Assembly: GCA_947259395.1 (NCBI GenBank)
Contig: CAMYMN010000001.1
Span: 85,554 to 149,553, forward strand
Origin: an uncultured Gammaproteobacteria bacterium
GTDB lineage: Bacteria > Pseudomonadota > Gammaproteobacteria > Arenicellales > JAANXG01
Length of the DNA stretch: 64,000 nt
Direction of reading: 5' to 3'
The position numbers and the translations under genes are program-made. Shown here in pieces: positions 52,600 to 61,244 of this stretch. The notes below the pieces were generated by a model. That model saw only the letters and a program-made list of their open reading frames with translations, was not told where the DNA came from and did no database searches. The first letter of the stretch is position 1, and each line of letters starts with the position of its first letter.

Positions 52600-53553
52600 A
52601 TGAGCGGCGACCCGCTTCGATCCACCAGCAAGGTCAGTCCGATACGCCCCGGGGCCGATATAAGCCTGCGGCAGTTTATGAGTGTAAAAGAGGTTGCCGA
52701 CTACTTACATATCAATACCAAGAAAGTGTACGCGCTGGTAAGCGAGGGCAAGATCCCGGGGACAAAAGTCACCGGCAAATGGTTATTTCCGCGCAAACTT
52801 GTGGACCGTTGGTTAATGGAATCGAGTCACGGCGGGCTATTGACCGACCGCTTGGTGGTGACCGGTAGCGATGATGCATTGATTCAGCGCGCGATCACTC
52901 ACATCGTGAACGAGATGCAAGGTCACGCATTGGTAAGCTACACGAATACCGGCACCGAACTCGGTTTGTCATTGCTCGCGCGACAGCGTGCGGATGTATG
53001 TGGGGTACGCTGGGGACCCGCTCAGGAGAGCGCGCGGCGACACACCGCGCTGGTGCGTCAATATCCACCCCACAAAACTTGGGTACTGGTACGCGCCTTT
53101 GAACGCGAGCAGGGCCTGGTGGTAGTGCCCGGACTGATAAACGATCCTGAAGACATCAGCCGCTTGTTTGGAAACGAGGCGCGCTGGGTCATGCGTCATG
53201 ACAGTGCCGGCGCCCAGCGTTATCTGCGGGAATTGTTTAGTCGGCACAAAATCGATCCCACGCGGCTGCGGGTGGCTGCCAGAGTACTCTCGGAACGTGA
53301 CATCGCCTCATACCTTAACCGCGAAGAAGCGGACGTGGGACCGGGGCCCCGAAGCCTCGCGAACGAATTCGGCCTGGACTTCATCCCGGTAGGATGGGAA
53401 GCCTATGACTTGGCCTTGGACCGCGGCGTTTTCTTCAGAACGCTGTTTCAAAAACTGATCGAACAACTCAAAGGCCCGGAATGTCAGCGATTAGCCGCGG
53501 TGTTCAGTGGATATCGATTCGACCACTGCGGAGAAATCGTGTGGTCCGCGTAA
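52600..53553 (+). CDS. HTH regulator with periplasmic-binding-protein-like domain
   Basis: 317 residues. An excisionase-type HTH (FMSVKEVADYLHINTKKVYALVSEGKIPGTKVTGKWLFPRKLVDRWL, residues about 27-72) is fused to a two-lobed substrate-binding domain (about 82-310) related to the PBP-like domain of molybdate-responsive regulators. It begins 3 bases after the fdhD stop. I infer that it senses molybdate or a cofactor precursor to control the fdh genes; the ligand cannot be read directly. Confidence 0.85.
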   Translation: MSGDPLRSTSKVSPIRPGADISLRQFMSVKEVADYLHINTKKVYALVSEGKIPGTKVTGKWLFPRKLVDRWLMESSHGGLLTDRLVVTGSDDALIQRAITHIVNEMQGHALVSYTNTGTELGLSLLARQRADVCGVRWGPAQESARRHTALVRQYPPHKTWVLVRAFEREQGLVVVPGLINDPEDISRLFGNEARWVMRHDSAGAQRYLRELFSRHKIDPTRLRVAARVLSERDIASYLNREEADVGPGPRSLANEFGLDFIPVGWEAYDLALDRGVFFRTLFQKLIEQLKGPECQRLAAVFSGYRFDHCGEIVWSA

Positions 53554-53569
53554 ACTGCAGTTGTTGCGA

Positions 53570-54019
53570 TTAGTATCGGTTTACAGTTGGCGTGCCGTAC
53601 AGACCGTTTGCGCGTCGTTCAAACGCCCGCAACATGCGCTGCGCGAGTGACTCGAGGATCTGGCCACTCACTGTTGCCAGTAAGCGGGATCGAAAAACTG
53701 CATCGATGACAAGTGTCACCAGACACCCTCGTTCCGCCGGGGCAAAAGTCCAGCGTAGATCCAAGTGCGAGAAGGGCCCCGCCTGCGAACGGATGGTGAT
53801 CTTTTCGTTCGGTGAAAATTCCGCGGTGGACACGAAATTCATCGAGAATGGACCGATTCCGAATTCCTGCGCGACCTCGGCTTGCTCGTTACTCGCCCGA
53901 ATGACGGACACCTTACGCCAGCCGGGCAGGTATTCCGGGTAACGCTCGACATCGGCAATGAGTGAGTAGATCTGGGCCGGCGTCCACGGCACACTCCTTT
54001 GCATCCGGTATGTGCGCAT
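53570..54019 (-). CDS. SRPBCC (RatA/Coq10-like) protein
   Basis: 150-residue START-like lipid-binding fold, from the ATG at 54019. Motifs: SVPWTPAQIYSLIADVERYPEYLPGW, then PFSMNFVSTAEFSPNEKI and GPFSHLDLRWTFAP. E. coli RatA and eukaryotic Coq10 belong here; a ubiquinone-binding role is more usual than the toxin activity reported for RatA. Not next to smpB or ratB. It converges with the HTH regulator. Confidence 0.85.
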   Translation of the reverse strand: MRTYRMQRSVPWTPAQIYSLIADVERYPEYLPGWRKVSVIRASNEQAEVAQEFGIGPFSMNFVSTAEFSPNEKITIRSQAGPFSHLDLRWTFAPAERGCLVTLVIDAVFRSRLLATVSGQILESLAQRMLRAFERRANGLYGTPTVNRY

Positions 54020-54169
54020 CAACAACAGGCAGGCAAGCGCCAGTCTCTAGTGTAAGGCATGGGTCAGGTCCTTGATCTACCGCCTCGACGGAAACCATTG
54101 TCAACGACAATTATCAATCGCTTAATCCGGTCACGGTCTATCTTTCCGAACGCCTTTGTAGACCCGGGT

Positions 54170-54376
54170 CTATTCCAGCGCGATAGTGCCCTTTATCGTC
54201 TTCGTAGTTTCGGGTGCTTCAACCTCCAATGTTACCTTTACGGCAATCTGCTCGTTTCCCTTTAGCGCACCACTTTCGACCGCGTCTCGCACCACCTTTT
54301 CTATTTCCCGCTGGGACGTAATCCCGACCCGTTTGAGAAATGAGCGCATTTCTAAATTGAACTTATCTTCGTTCAT
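54170..54376 (-). CDS. DUF6494 small protein
   Basis: 68 residues: MNEDKFNLEMRSFLKRVGITSQREIEKVVRDAVESG then a beta-rich tail ending in IKGTIALE. This pattern is that of the DUF6494 family, which recurs with DUF6505 and formate dehydrogenase genes. Function unknown. AGGTGA precedes the ATG by 6 bases. It follows the NtrC-type gene on the same strand, with a short inverted repeat in between. Confidence 0.83.
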   Translation of the reverse strand: MNEDKFNLEMRSFLKRVGITSQREIEKVVRDAVESGALKGNEQIAVKVTLEVEAPETTKTIKGTIALE

Positions 54377-54412
54377 CTACTTTCACCTGGGAATAAGTCG
54401 TTAGGAATACTT

Positions 54413-54429
54413 CAGGTACTAATTACCTG
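54413..54429. repeat. Short inverted repeat between the NtrC-type and DUF6494 genes
   Basis: CAGGTA-CTAAT-TACCTG, 6-bp arms. It starts 2 bases after the regulator stop codon. A candidate operator or weak hairpin; no T-run. Confidence 0.4.
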
Positions 54430-54431
54430 TC

Positions 54432-55799
54432 TCATCCTGAAAGCTGCGTGTTGGGTGCGCCGTTCCACATCTTGACCTTGCGCTCCAAGGTCTTCCTTGA
54501 TATTCCCAATCTCCTGGCGGCCTCGGATTTGTTGCCGCCGGCCTCGCTCAACATGTTCAAGATATGACTCTTCTCGACCTCCGCGAGCGTCAAGTGAGCC
54601 GGCCAGGTTACTGTCGAAACCGCGCTTTCAAGTTGACAACATTCGCTTGGAGGTTGTCCTAATAACAGTGCACGCTCTATCACATTTCTGAGCTCACGGA
54701 CATTTCCAGGCCAGGCGTGACTCTGTAGTTTCTTGAGTTCATCTTCCGTAAAACTAAGAGGCTCTATTCCCATCTCATCGGCTATCGCGTTCGATAAGTA
54801 TGGCGCAAGATCGAGTAAATCCTCCGGGCGCTCTCGCAACGGTGGGATATGAAGAGCAATAACGTTAATCCTGTAATACAGGTCTTGGCGAAACTTCCCC
54901 GCTGCCACAGATTCAGAAAGATCGCGGTTCGAAGCGCACACCACACGCGTATCGATTTCAACTTCACGGTCAGCACCTACCGGCCTCACGCTGCGTTCCT
55001 CGAGCGCCCGTAGTAACTTGGCCTGCATCTCCCAGGGCATTTCGGAGACTTCGTCGAGAAACAGGGTCCCCTTACGGGCATAATGGAACAAACCTTCACG
55101 AGAATTGAACGCGCTGGTGAATGCCCCGCGCACATGGCCGAATAACTCACTTTCGATAATTTCCGGAGACAGTGCACCGCAGTTTACGGGAACGAACTCG
55201 CCCTGCCGATCGCTCAGTTCGTGTAAGGTTTGCGCCACAAGTTCTTTTCCGGTACCTGTTTCGCCTTGGATCAAGATCAAAGACGATCTTGGGGCAAGAC
55301 GGATAATCTTCTCCCGCAAATCCTGAATTGCGGGTGATCGCCCGACCAACGCCTCGATGTGTTCATCTACGTTAGACGGCGCCGGCGGAGCGGATTTGTG
55401 GCTAGGTGGCAATACACGGATGACCGCGTCTACCAGCGTTCGAGTGCCCAAGGATTTTTCAACGAAATCTTGCGCGCCCGCGTGCATCGCATCGAGCACC
55501 AATCGCGCGTCGGTGTGATCCGACACCACCACCGCCGTTCCTCGCCGGCCATTGCTGCGAGTCTGCGCCAGCCAGTCGATCCCGGTGCGATCTCGATGGG
55601 AAATATCCAACACGATCAAATCAAATAAGCACCGCGCACGCAGCGCGTCAGCTTGTGCGAGGTCTTGCGCGGCATCAACCAAGGCACATGACGGCTGCAG
55701 TGCGCGTTGCAACGTTTCGGCGAATGCCGCGTCTTCGGACACGATCAGAACGGACGCCTGGAGCGGGGTTCCCCGCCGTACCGGCCCTACTGAATGCAT
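54432..55799 (-). CDS. NtrC-family sigma54-dependent response regulator
   Basis: 455 residues in the NtrC layout: receiver (about 14-130; phospho-acceptor Asp65 in LIVLDIS, Lys115), AAA+ domain (Walker A GETGTGKE at 179-186, sigma54 loop GAFTSA at 225-230, where GAFTGA is usual, Walker B GTLFLDEVSEMP), and a Fis-type HTH (GGNKSEAARRLGISRKTLERKVKMW) at the C-terminus. No histidine kinase is adjacent. The sigma54-type sites in front of the fdh operon and fdhD are plausible targets. A GAGGAG ribosome binding site precedes the ATG. Confidence 0.93.
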   Translation of the reverse strand: MHSVGPVRRGTPLQASVLIVSEDAAFAETLQRALQPSCALVDAAQDLAQADALRARCLFDLIVLDISHRDRTGIDWLAQTRSNGRRGTAVVVSDHTDARLVLDAMHAGAQDFVEKSLGTRTLVDAVIRVLPPSHKSAPPAPSNVDEHIEALVGRSPAIQDLREKIIRLAPRSSLILIQGETGTGKELVAQTLHELSDRQGEFVPVNCGALSPEIIESELFGHVRGAFTSAFNSREGLFHYARKGTLFLDEVSEMPWEMQAKLLRALEERSVRPVGADREVEIDTRVVCASNRDLSESVAAGKFRQDLYYRINVIALHIPPLRERPEDLLDLAPYLSNAIADEMGIEPLSFTEDELKKLQSHAWPGNVRELRNVIERALLLGQPPSECCQLESAVSTVTWPAHLTLAEVEKSHILNMLSEAGGNKSEAARRLGISRKTLERKVKMWNGAPNTQLSG

Positions 55800-55957
55800 T
55801 TGTGGACTCCTCTGGGTAGAACGATTCTAATTCAAAATCCGGCCCACGTCAGTCGAAAACGGCCGGACGAGTCTATAATTAGACACCTGCCTACGCCCTG
55901 GTTGCCTCGCTTGTAGCAACTGTGCCAGCATGTGCGACAATCTTTAAGAGCCAATAA

Positions 55958-56455
55958 ATGCCTGTAAATAAGCCGAGAAAACTGCCCCGGGCGGTGAGAC
56001 TGGACGATTCCGACGGCCAAGTGTACGCAGTTCCGGCACAGCCCGGGGAATGGGCGGTACCCGGAGGATTTGCGTTTCTCGATCACGACCCATCGTCGTT
56101 GTCAGGCAAACACTTGCAGGCGTTCAAAAGCGGTTTCCTTGGTGTCGGGAGTTTCGGACGCACCACCCTGGTCGCGATCACCGAGGCCAGCGAGGCGGAT
56201 TTTCGTTCTGTGGTCGATCAGCTAGCGACACATCTTGTCGACCACTACGGCGCGCCAGATCTCACGGCCGCAATGCAGGCCGCTGATGAAGAGGTCAATT
56301 ACGCAGAATCGCTGTGCGAATACGAGGTCAATACACTGTTGGCGGTGGAACGTGAGTTCACGGTAGACGGAATCTCCGAGCGTTTCAAGAAGTTCATCCC
56401 GGCGGGCGCCGAGTGGGAACAAGCGAAGCCATTGGTGTATGGCAAGGACTCGTAG
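55958..56455 (+). CDS. DUF6505 protein
   Basis: 165 residues. The features RAVRLDDSDGQVYAVPAQPGEWAVPGGFAFLDHDP, AFKSGFLGVGSFGRTTLVAITEA and ADEEVNYAESLCEYEVNTLLAVER fit DUF6505, another family found with formate dehydrogenase and Moco genes. No signal peptide. Its role is unknown. It is divergent from the NtrC-type gene across 158 bases; a TATAAT is visible at 55875-55880 but lacks a clear -35. Confidence 0.82.
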   Translation: MPVNKPRKLPRAVRLDDSDGQVYAVPAQPGEWAVPGGFAFLDHDPSSLSGKHLQAFKSGFLGVGSFGRTTLVAITEASEADFRSVVDQLATHLVDHYGAPDLTAAMQAADEEVNYAESLCEYEVNTLLAVEREFTVDGISERFKKFIPAGAEWEQAKPLVYGKDS

Positions 56456-56619
56456 AGAACAGAAAAATTGCGCTCACAGTAATAGCTGCTCCACGAGAAA
56501 CTCGTCACCCCCACATATCTAAAGTCCCTGTGGTAGCGGTTATCCACCCGAGGGAACGGCATTGTACCGCGATGATGGTGACACTTGCCTCGTGCGTCAC
56601 TTCGACTTCTGCACCGAGT

Positions 56620-57396
56620 TTATTTCTTCGTCGACTCCGGGTTAGTTCGTTCTACGACAGAGACGACCGGATCCTCGTCAAGCATTCGCGCCAAGACTAC
56701 ACGCTCGATCTTGGGACTCAAGTCCAAAGCTTGCGCCGCCGCATCGCGCGCCATGGCGCACTGCTCGGGCGTGTCCACCATATTGATCAGCGCGATCACG
56801 CGTGCATTGCCCACGTTTTTTAAAGATCCCCGCCCGCTGGCCAACAACCTAGCCACCAGTTCGGGGGTGATGGGATCTCCGTGCTGGGCCCCGGTGATGC
56901 TAATGAACTCTTCCAGCCGGTGGGTCGTTTTTTCCGACAACGGTTCACCCATGGCGCGCGCCGACAGCACCGGAATGACAACGGTCACAGGCGGTATCAC
57001 CGGTTCGTCTTCCTGTGGCGCTTTGATCCATTTAAGACGGGCGCCGTCACCCTTCACCAAAGTAACATCGAAACCTGCCTGTGCGTGGATTTCGATTACC
57101 TGCCGTGGCGCCACCCCGCCAAGCCGAGCTTTCTTATCGCATGGCGTAGCATAAGCCACGCGATCATATTTTTGTGCCACGCTGGCAACCGTCGCGGATA
57201 GCTTGGCTGCTTCCTCGATCACCACATGCGCACCCAGTCGTTTGCGGAATGGGGGGGTAAGCACTGTGGAGGTGATCCCGACCCTCCCCGGGTGCGCTGT
57301 GGCCAGCCGGTGCAGGGTGGTCTTCTTACCTCCCGCTCCGACGATACACACCACGCCAGTGCGAGCTTGGAACAAATCCAATAAATCCGATGTCAT
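56620..57396 (-). CDS. yqeC: YqeC-family selenium/molybdenum cofactor accessory protein
   Basis: 258-residue P-loop-like protein. N-terminal GVVCIVGAGGKKTTLHRLA, GITSTVLTPPFRK, and LVKGDGARLKWIKAP with VIPPVTVVIPVLSARAMGEPL in the middle; ALINMVDTPEQ near the C-terminus. YqeC proteins are linked by genome context to selenium-dependent molybdenum hydroxylases. Here the neighbouring molybdoenzyme is a Cys-type formate dehydrogenase and no SelA/B/D or hydroxylase gene is in the window, so the role may be broader. Divergent from the protease gene across 90 bases. Confidence 0.88.
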   Translation of the reverse strand: MTSDLLDLFQARTGVVCIVGAGGKKTTLHRLATAHPGRVGITSTVLTPPFRKRLGAHVVIEEAAKLSATVASVAQKYDRVAYATPCDKKARLGGVAPRQVIEIHAQAGFDVTLVKGDGARLKWIKAPQEDEPVIPPVTVVIPVLSARAMGEPLSEKTTHRLEEFISITGAQHGDPITPELVARLLASGRGSLKNVGNARVIALINMVDTPEQCAMARDAAAQALDLSPKIERVVLARMLDEDPVVSVVERTNPESTKK

Positions 57397-57486
57397 CGTG
57401 ATTAAATTTTCTGTCGGCAGACAAGCGCAATTGTTGCTATTCTGCGTCGCGGTTCGTTTGATGTTCGATTATAACGGTAACCACAC

Positions 57487-59346
57487 ATGATCCAGTCATT
57501 GACAATACTTGCTGCTGTGGCCGCGAGTTCGCTTGCTGCCGCCACGGTTACACCCCTGCCTGAGCACAGGGAAGAGCAAATCGCCGTCACGGTGTGCCGG
57601 ACCCCGGCCGATGACGTGGTTCAAGACTTGGGGTTGCATCCGAACGTGGTCACCGTCGAGCGCGAACCGTTGCAGGTCGGGGATCGTGTCATCGGTCAAA
57701 AATGGCGCCTCAACCTATCGGGTGGCAGGCGCATGACCGTCGAGCGCGTAGCGCCCCGAAAACAACTGCGCGGCGTGCAGGCAGAGCTGACGGATGCGCA
57801 GGGGCGACCGAAATTTTTCTTCGCACTGGATCGCTCCTGCTCAATACGTCTCGCACGCGCGTTGCGCTATGACGAAAACAATTATGCGATCGAGCTCATA
57901 CATCTGGATCAGTCGCTGCGTCCCAACGGCACGAGTGAACCAGTCAACCCACCGATGCCCGCCGGTGCGCGTAACGCGGGTGTGCGCATCGCGTTGGTGG
58001 ACTCGGGTGTGAACTATCTAATACCGGACATACATGCAGGTCTCGCGCGCGGTGAGAACGGCAGGTTGATTGGATATGATTTTTGGGACATGGATGCCCG
58101 GCCGTTTGACGCCCACAACCCCCGTTCTGCGTTTCTCATTCAACGCCATGGGACCCGCACCGCCTCATTGGTGATGAAGGAGGCGCCGCGCGCACGCATC
58201 GTGCCCTACCGTTATCCGCGGCCATCCATGGAGCGCATGCGCGATTTGATCGAGCACGCCGCCCAACACAGCGTGCGTATCGTGGCCATTCCGTTGGGCA
58301 GCAGCCGGTCTGCCGAGTGGCAGACCTTCGCACAAGCCGCGAAGGTGCATCCGGAAATTCTGTTCATCGCTTCGGCCGGCAACAACGGGCGGAATATCGA
58401 TCATCAGCCGGTGTACCCGGCGGTACTCGAACTAGAAAACCTGATCACCGTGACCTCCGCGGATGATTACGGGCGACCCGCAGAACGTGTCAACTGGGGG
58501 CCAAATGCGGTAGACCTGCTGGTTCCCGCGGAACGACAGACCGCGATGGGTTTTGATGGCAGCACCAGACGAGTTTCCGGCTCGAGCTATGCAGTGTCGC
58601 GGGTTGCTGCGCTGGCGGCGCGACTGCTATCCAAACGTCCCACCCTGAGCACCTCAGAACTCAAGACGGCGATATTTGCGAGCGCGCTCGACGAAGGTGC
58701 GCGGGACTACGTAAGCGTGGGCTATATTCCCGACCCGCTCGCCGACACAGCGCAGATTATCCGTCAACAATCGGCAGTGCTGATCGATCGTGGCGCGAAC
58801 CCGGGTGGCATAACTCTCGATTTGCATCTGGCCGCCCTGGCGGGATCGGGATGGGAAAACGCTAAGATCGCATCGATGGTACGATCCACAGCCGACGTCC
58901 TCGCTCAGTGTGACATCAAACTTGTGCGCGCAACGCTGCACAGGCTGCAAGTGCCGCCGTACTTGATGGATTTTCAGACCGGCACCGCAAAGACCTTAAT
59001 TGACCACACCGATCTGCCCAAGCCAATCATATTTCTGGTGCGGAATACCAAGATGGAAATTGCATTCGACGGCGAAGCATTTGGCCACGCCAATAGTGCA
59101 ACCCGTCCGTGGCTGCGCAACACGGTGTGGTTGGTTGCGGATACCGAACACGCCGGCATCGCACTCGCCCACGAGCTGTTTCATGTGTTAACCGATAGCG
59201 GCAAACATTGGTCCAGTGAGCAAAACCTCATGTACGAGTCAACACATACCGGGAATACACAACTCACGGTAAGCCAGTGCCGGCGCGCGCGGGAAATTGG
59301 CCTGCGGCATGGATTGATGAAGATGAAGGGAGGCGCGCAGGGATAG
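57487..59346 (+). CDS. Secreted subtilase fused to a zincin-like (HExxH) domain
   Basis: 619 residues with a signal peptide (SLTILAAVAASSLAAATV). Propeptide-like region to about residue 160. Subtilase (S8) domain: Asp172 (IALVDSGVN), His221 (RHGTRTASLV), Asn299 (ASAGNNG) and Ser367 (SGSSYAVSRVAAL; the Pro usually after the Ser box is Ser). From about residue 430, a helical region leads to a second possible catalytic site: AHELFHVLTDSGKHW (His562, Glu563, His566, with His574 a possible third ligand) and a Met-turn-like NLMYES near 580. Both halves keep key residues. Not previously known to me as an architecture. It precedes an ABC permease/ATPase pair by 75 bases. Confidence 0.83.
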   Translation: MIQSLTILAAVAASSLAAATVTPLPEHREEQIAVTVCRTPADDVVQDLGLHPNVVTVEREPLQVGDRVIGQKWRLNLSGGRRMTVERVAPRKQLRGVQAELTDAQGRPKFFFALDRSCSIRLARALRYDENNYAIELIHLDQSLRPNGTSEPVNPPMPAGARNAGVRIALVDSGVNYLIPDIHAGLARGENGRLIGYDFWDMDARPFDAHNPRSAFLIQRHGTRTASLVMKEAPRARIVPYRYPRPSMERMRDLIEHAAQHSVRIVAIPLGSSRSAEWQTFAQAAKVHPEILFIASAGNNGRNIDHQPVYPAVLELENLITVTSADDYGRPAERVNWGPNAVDLLVPAERQTAMGFDGSTRRVSGSSYAVSRVAALAARLLSKRPTLSTSELKTAIFASALDEGARDYVSVGYIPDPLADTAQIIRQQSAVLIDRGANPGGITLDLHLAALAGSGWENAKIASMVRSTADVLAQCDIKLVRATLHRLQVPPYLMDFQTGTAKTLIDHTDLPKPIIFLVRNTKMEIAFDGEAFGHANSATRPWLRNTVWLVADTEHAGIALAHELFHVLTDSGKHWSSEQNLMYESTHTGNTQLTVSQCRRAREIGLRHGLMKMKGGAQG

Positions 59347-59421
59347 ACACGTATTCGGCGTTGTTTGTTTTACCATGACGCTTGAGGAATACTTAACACC
59401 GAACGTCACCGGCAGAATAGC

Positions 59422-60465
59422 TTGAACAATCACACCCATACGATACACAGGAAACAGATCTCACTGAACAGCCGTATCGGAACGTCGGTGATGTTGCTGG
59501 TTGCACTCGTGGTGTTGTCGATCATGGTGGGTAAGTTCGATGTATCGTTTCGTGATCTGATTACTGTCTTGTGGGCAAGGCTCTGGGGAGCATCACACGA
59601 TCTGCCGCCAGTTATCGATACCGTGATCTTTCAGATACGCATGCCGCGGGTGGCCGCGGCGCTCGTGGTCGGGGCCGCACTGTCGGCGGCAGGCGCCACG
59701 TATCAATCTTTGTTTCGAAACCCCCTGGCGTCTCCCGATATCCTCGGCGTATCCGCCGGCGCCGGTCTTGGCGCGGTATTGGGTATCGCGTTGGCACTGC
59801 CGGTCGGCGCGATTCAAATGATGGCGTTTGTCTTCGGCCTGGCAACGGTATTCGCCGTGTATTTGATCAGCCGGGCGGTACGCGGCCACGACCCAATACT
59901 GGTGCTGGTGCTGGCGGGGGTAGTCATGGGCGCCTTGGCCGGCGCTTGCATTTCGCTACTCAAGTACCTGGCGGACCCCTACGATGAATTGCCGGCGATC
60001 ACCTTCTGGCTGCTGGGGAGCCTAAACGCAGTTAGTCGGGAAGAGGTGATGGTAACGCTCATCATTGTGGCCGTAGGGATGATCCCCTTGGGTCTGCTGC
60101 GCTGGCGAATGAATATCATGTCGCTGGGTGACGAAGAGGCGCGTGCGCTGGGCGTCAATACAGGCCTCATGCAATTGCTGTTTATTGGCGCCGCGACCTT
60201 GATCACCGCCGCCGCAGTTTCCATCAGCGGAGTGATTGGCTGGGTCGGATTGATGATTCCGCATATCGCCCGGCTTTTGGTGGGGCCGGATTTCAGCAGG
60301 CTGCTGCCGATGTCGATGTTGCTTGGGGCCGCCTATTTGCTCTGCATCGATGACATTGCGCGGACCTTCGCCGAGATCGAGATCCCGTTGGGGATTCTCA
60401 CCGCTTTACTGGGCGCGCCGTTTTTCCTGTGGCTGCTGGCACGTTCTAAACGGGGCTGGCAATGA
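59422..60465 (+). CDS. BtuC/FecCD-family ABC transporter permease
   Basis: 347 residues with about ten membrane helices. Hallmarks: RMPRVAAALVVGAALSAAGATYQSLFRNPLASPDILGVSAGAG and GVIGWVGLMIPHIARLLVGPDFSRLLPMSMLLGA. Starts at TTG, 75 bases after the protease gene; no ATG gives a better N-terminus. This family imports vitamin B12, ferric siderophores, heme and, in the MolBC type, molybdate or tungstate. No substrate-binding protein gene is near. The molybdoenzyme context favours an oxyanion, but this is inference. Confidence 0.9.
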   Translation: MNNHTHTIHRKQISLNSRIGTSVMLLVALVVLSIMVGKFDVSFRDLITVLWARLWGASHDLPPVIDTVIFQIRMPRVAAALVVGAALSAAGATYQSLFRNPLASPDILGVSAGAGLGAVLGIALALPVGAIQMMAFVFGLATVFAVYLISRAVRGHDPILVLVLAGVVMGALAGACISLLKYLADPYDELPAITFWLLGSLNAVSREEVMVTLIIVAVGMIPLGLLRWRMNIMSLGDEEARALGVNTGLMQLLFIGAATLITAAAVSISGVIGWVGLMIPHIARLLVGPDFSRLLPMSMLLGAAYLLCIDDIARTFAEIEIPLGILTALLGAPFFLWLLARSKRGWQ

Positions 60466-61244
60466 CCCTGGCGGTTCATCAACTGGCTTTCGGTTACCCG
60501 GACCACCGAGTTGGTAACAATCTCAGCCTGGCAATCAATCCGGGAGAAGTATTATGTTTTCTGGGTCCCAACGGTTGCGGCAAGACCACGCTCTTTAAGA
60601 CCATGCTGCGACTGCTAAAGGCCCAGGATGGCAACATCACCATCGACGACGAAGATATCGGCCGCTGGCCGCAACAGCGCGTTGCCCGAACACTGAGTTA
60701 CGTACCCCAACAACACGACGCCTACTTTCCGTTTACGGTCATGGAGGTCGTGTTGATGGGACGCGGAGCCCACATCGGTCTGTTCGCGTCGCCGTCGCAT
60801 CGTGACTATGACATCGCCTGGCAGGCGTTACATAACCTGAAGATCGAACATCTCCGCGATGCGGTGTACACACACATCAGCGGCGGCGAGCGTCAATTGA
60901 CGCTCATCGCCCGCGCGCTGGCACAACAGACCAAACTTGTGATCATGGACGAACCCACCGCGAATCTCGATTTTGGCAACCAGGTGCTAGTCCTCAACGC
61001 CATTAAACGTCTGGCACACTCGGGAATCACCATCATCATGTCCAGTCACGATCCCGATCACGCCTTTCATGTGGCCTCTCGGGTAGCAATGCTGAAGGAC
61101 GGCCGGCTGACCGGACTTGGCAAACCGGACGAAATTATTACTCAGGAATCGCTGCGCGAACTCTATGGGGTAGAAGTGGACGTGGTGGAGTTTGACACCG
61201 TAGCGGCACATGCAGCTAAGGTGTGTGTCCCGAAGATCGATTAA
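60462..61244 (+). CDS. BtuD-like ABC transporter ATP-binding protein
   Basis: 260 residues. Walker [13 protein letters not shown] near residue 37, Q-loop YVPQQHD, signature [15 protein letters not shown] near 143, Walker [17 protein letters not shown], and switch His in SSHDPDH. Overlaps the permease by 4 bases. The C-terminus converges with and overlaps the RpfC-like kinase gene by 4 bases. The SGGxRQL-x-LIARAL block is like that of MolC of Haemophilus. Confidence 0.93.
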   Translation: MTLAVHQLAFGYPDHRVGNNLSLAINPGEVLCFLGPNGCGKTTLFKTMLRLLKAQDGNITIDDEDIGRWPQQRVARTLSYVPQQHDAYFPFTVMEVVLMGRGAHIGLFASPSHRDYDIAWQALHNLKIEHLRDAVYTHISGGERQLTLIARALAQQTKLVIMDEPTANLDFGNQVLVLNAIKRLAHSGITIIMSSHDPDHAFHVASRVAMLKDGRLTGLGKPDEIITQESLRELYGVEVDVVEFDTVAAHAAKVCVPKID

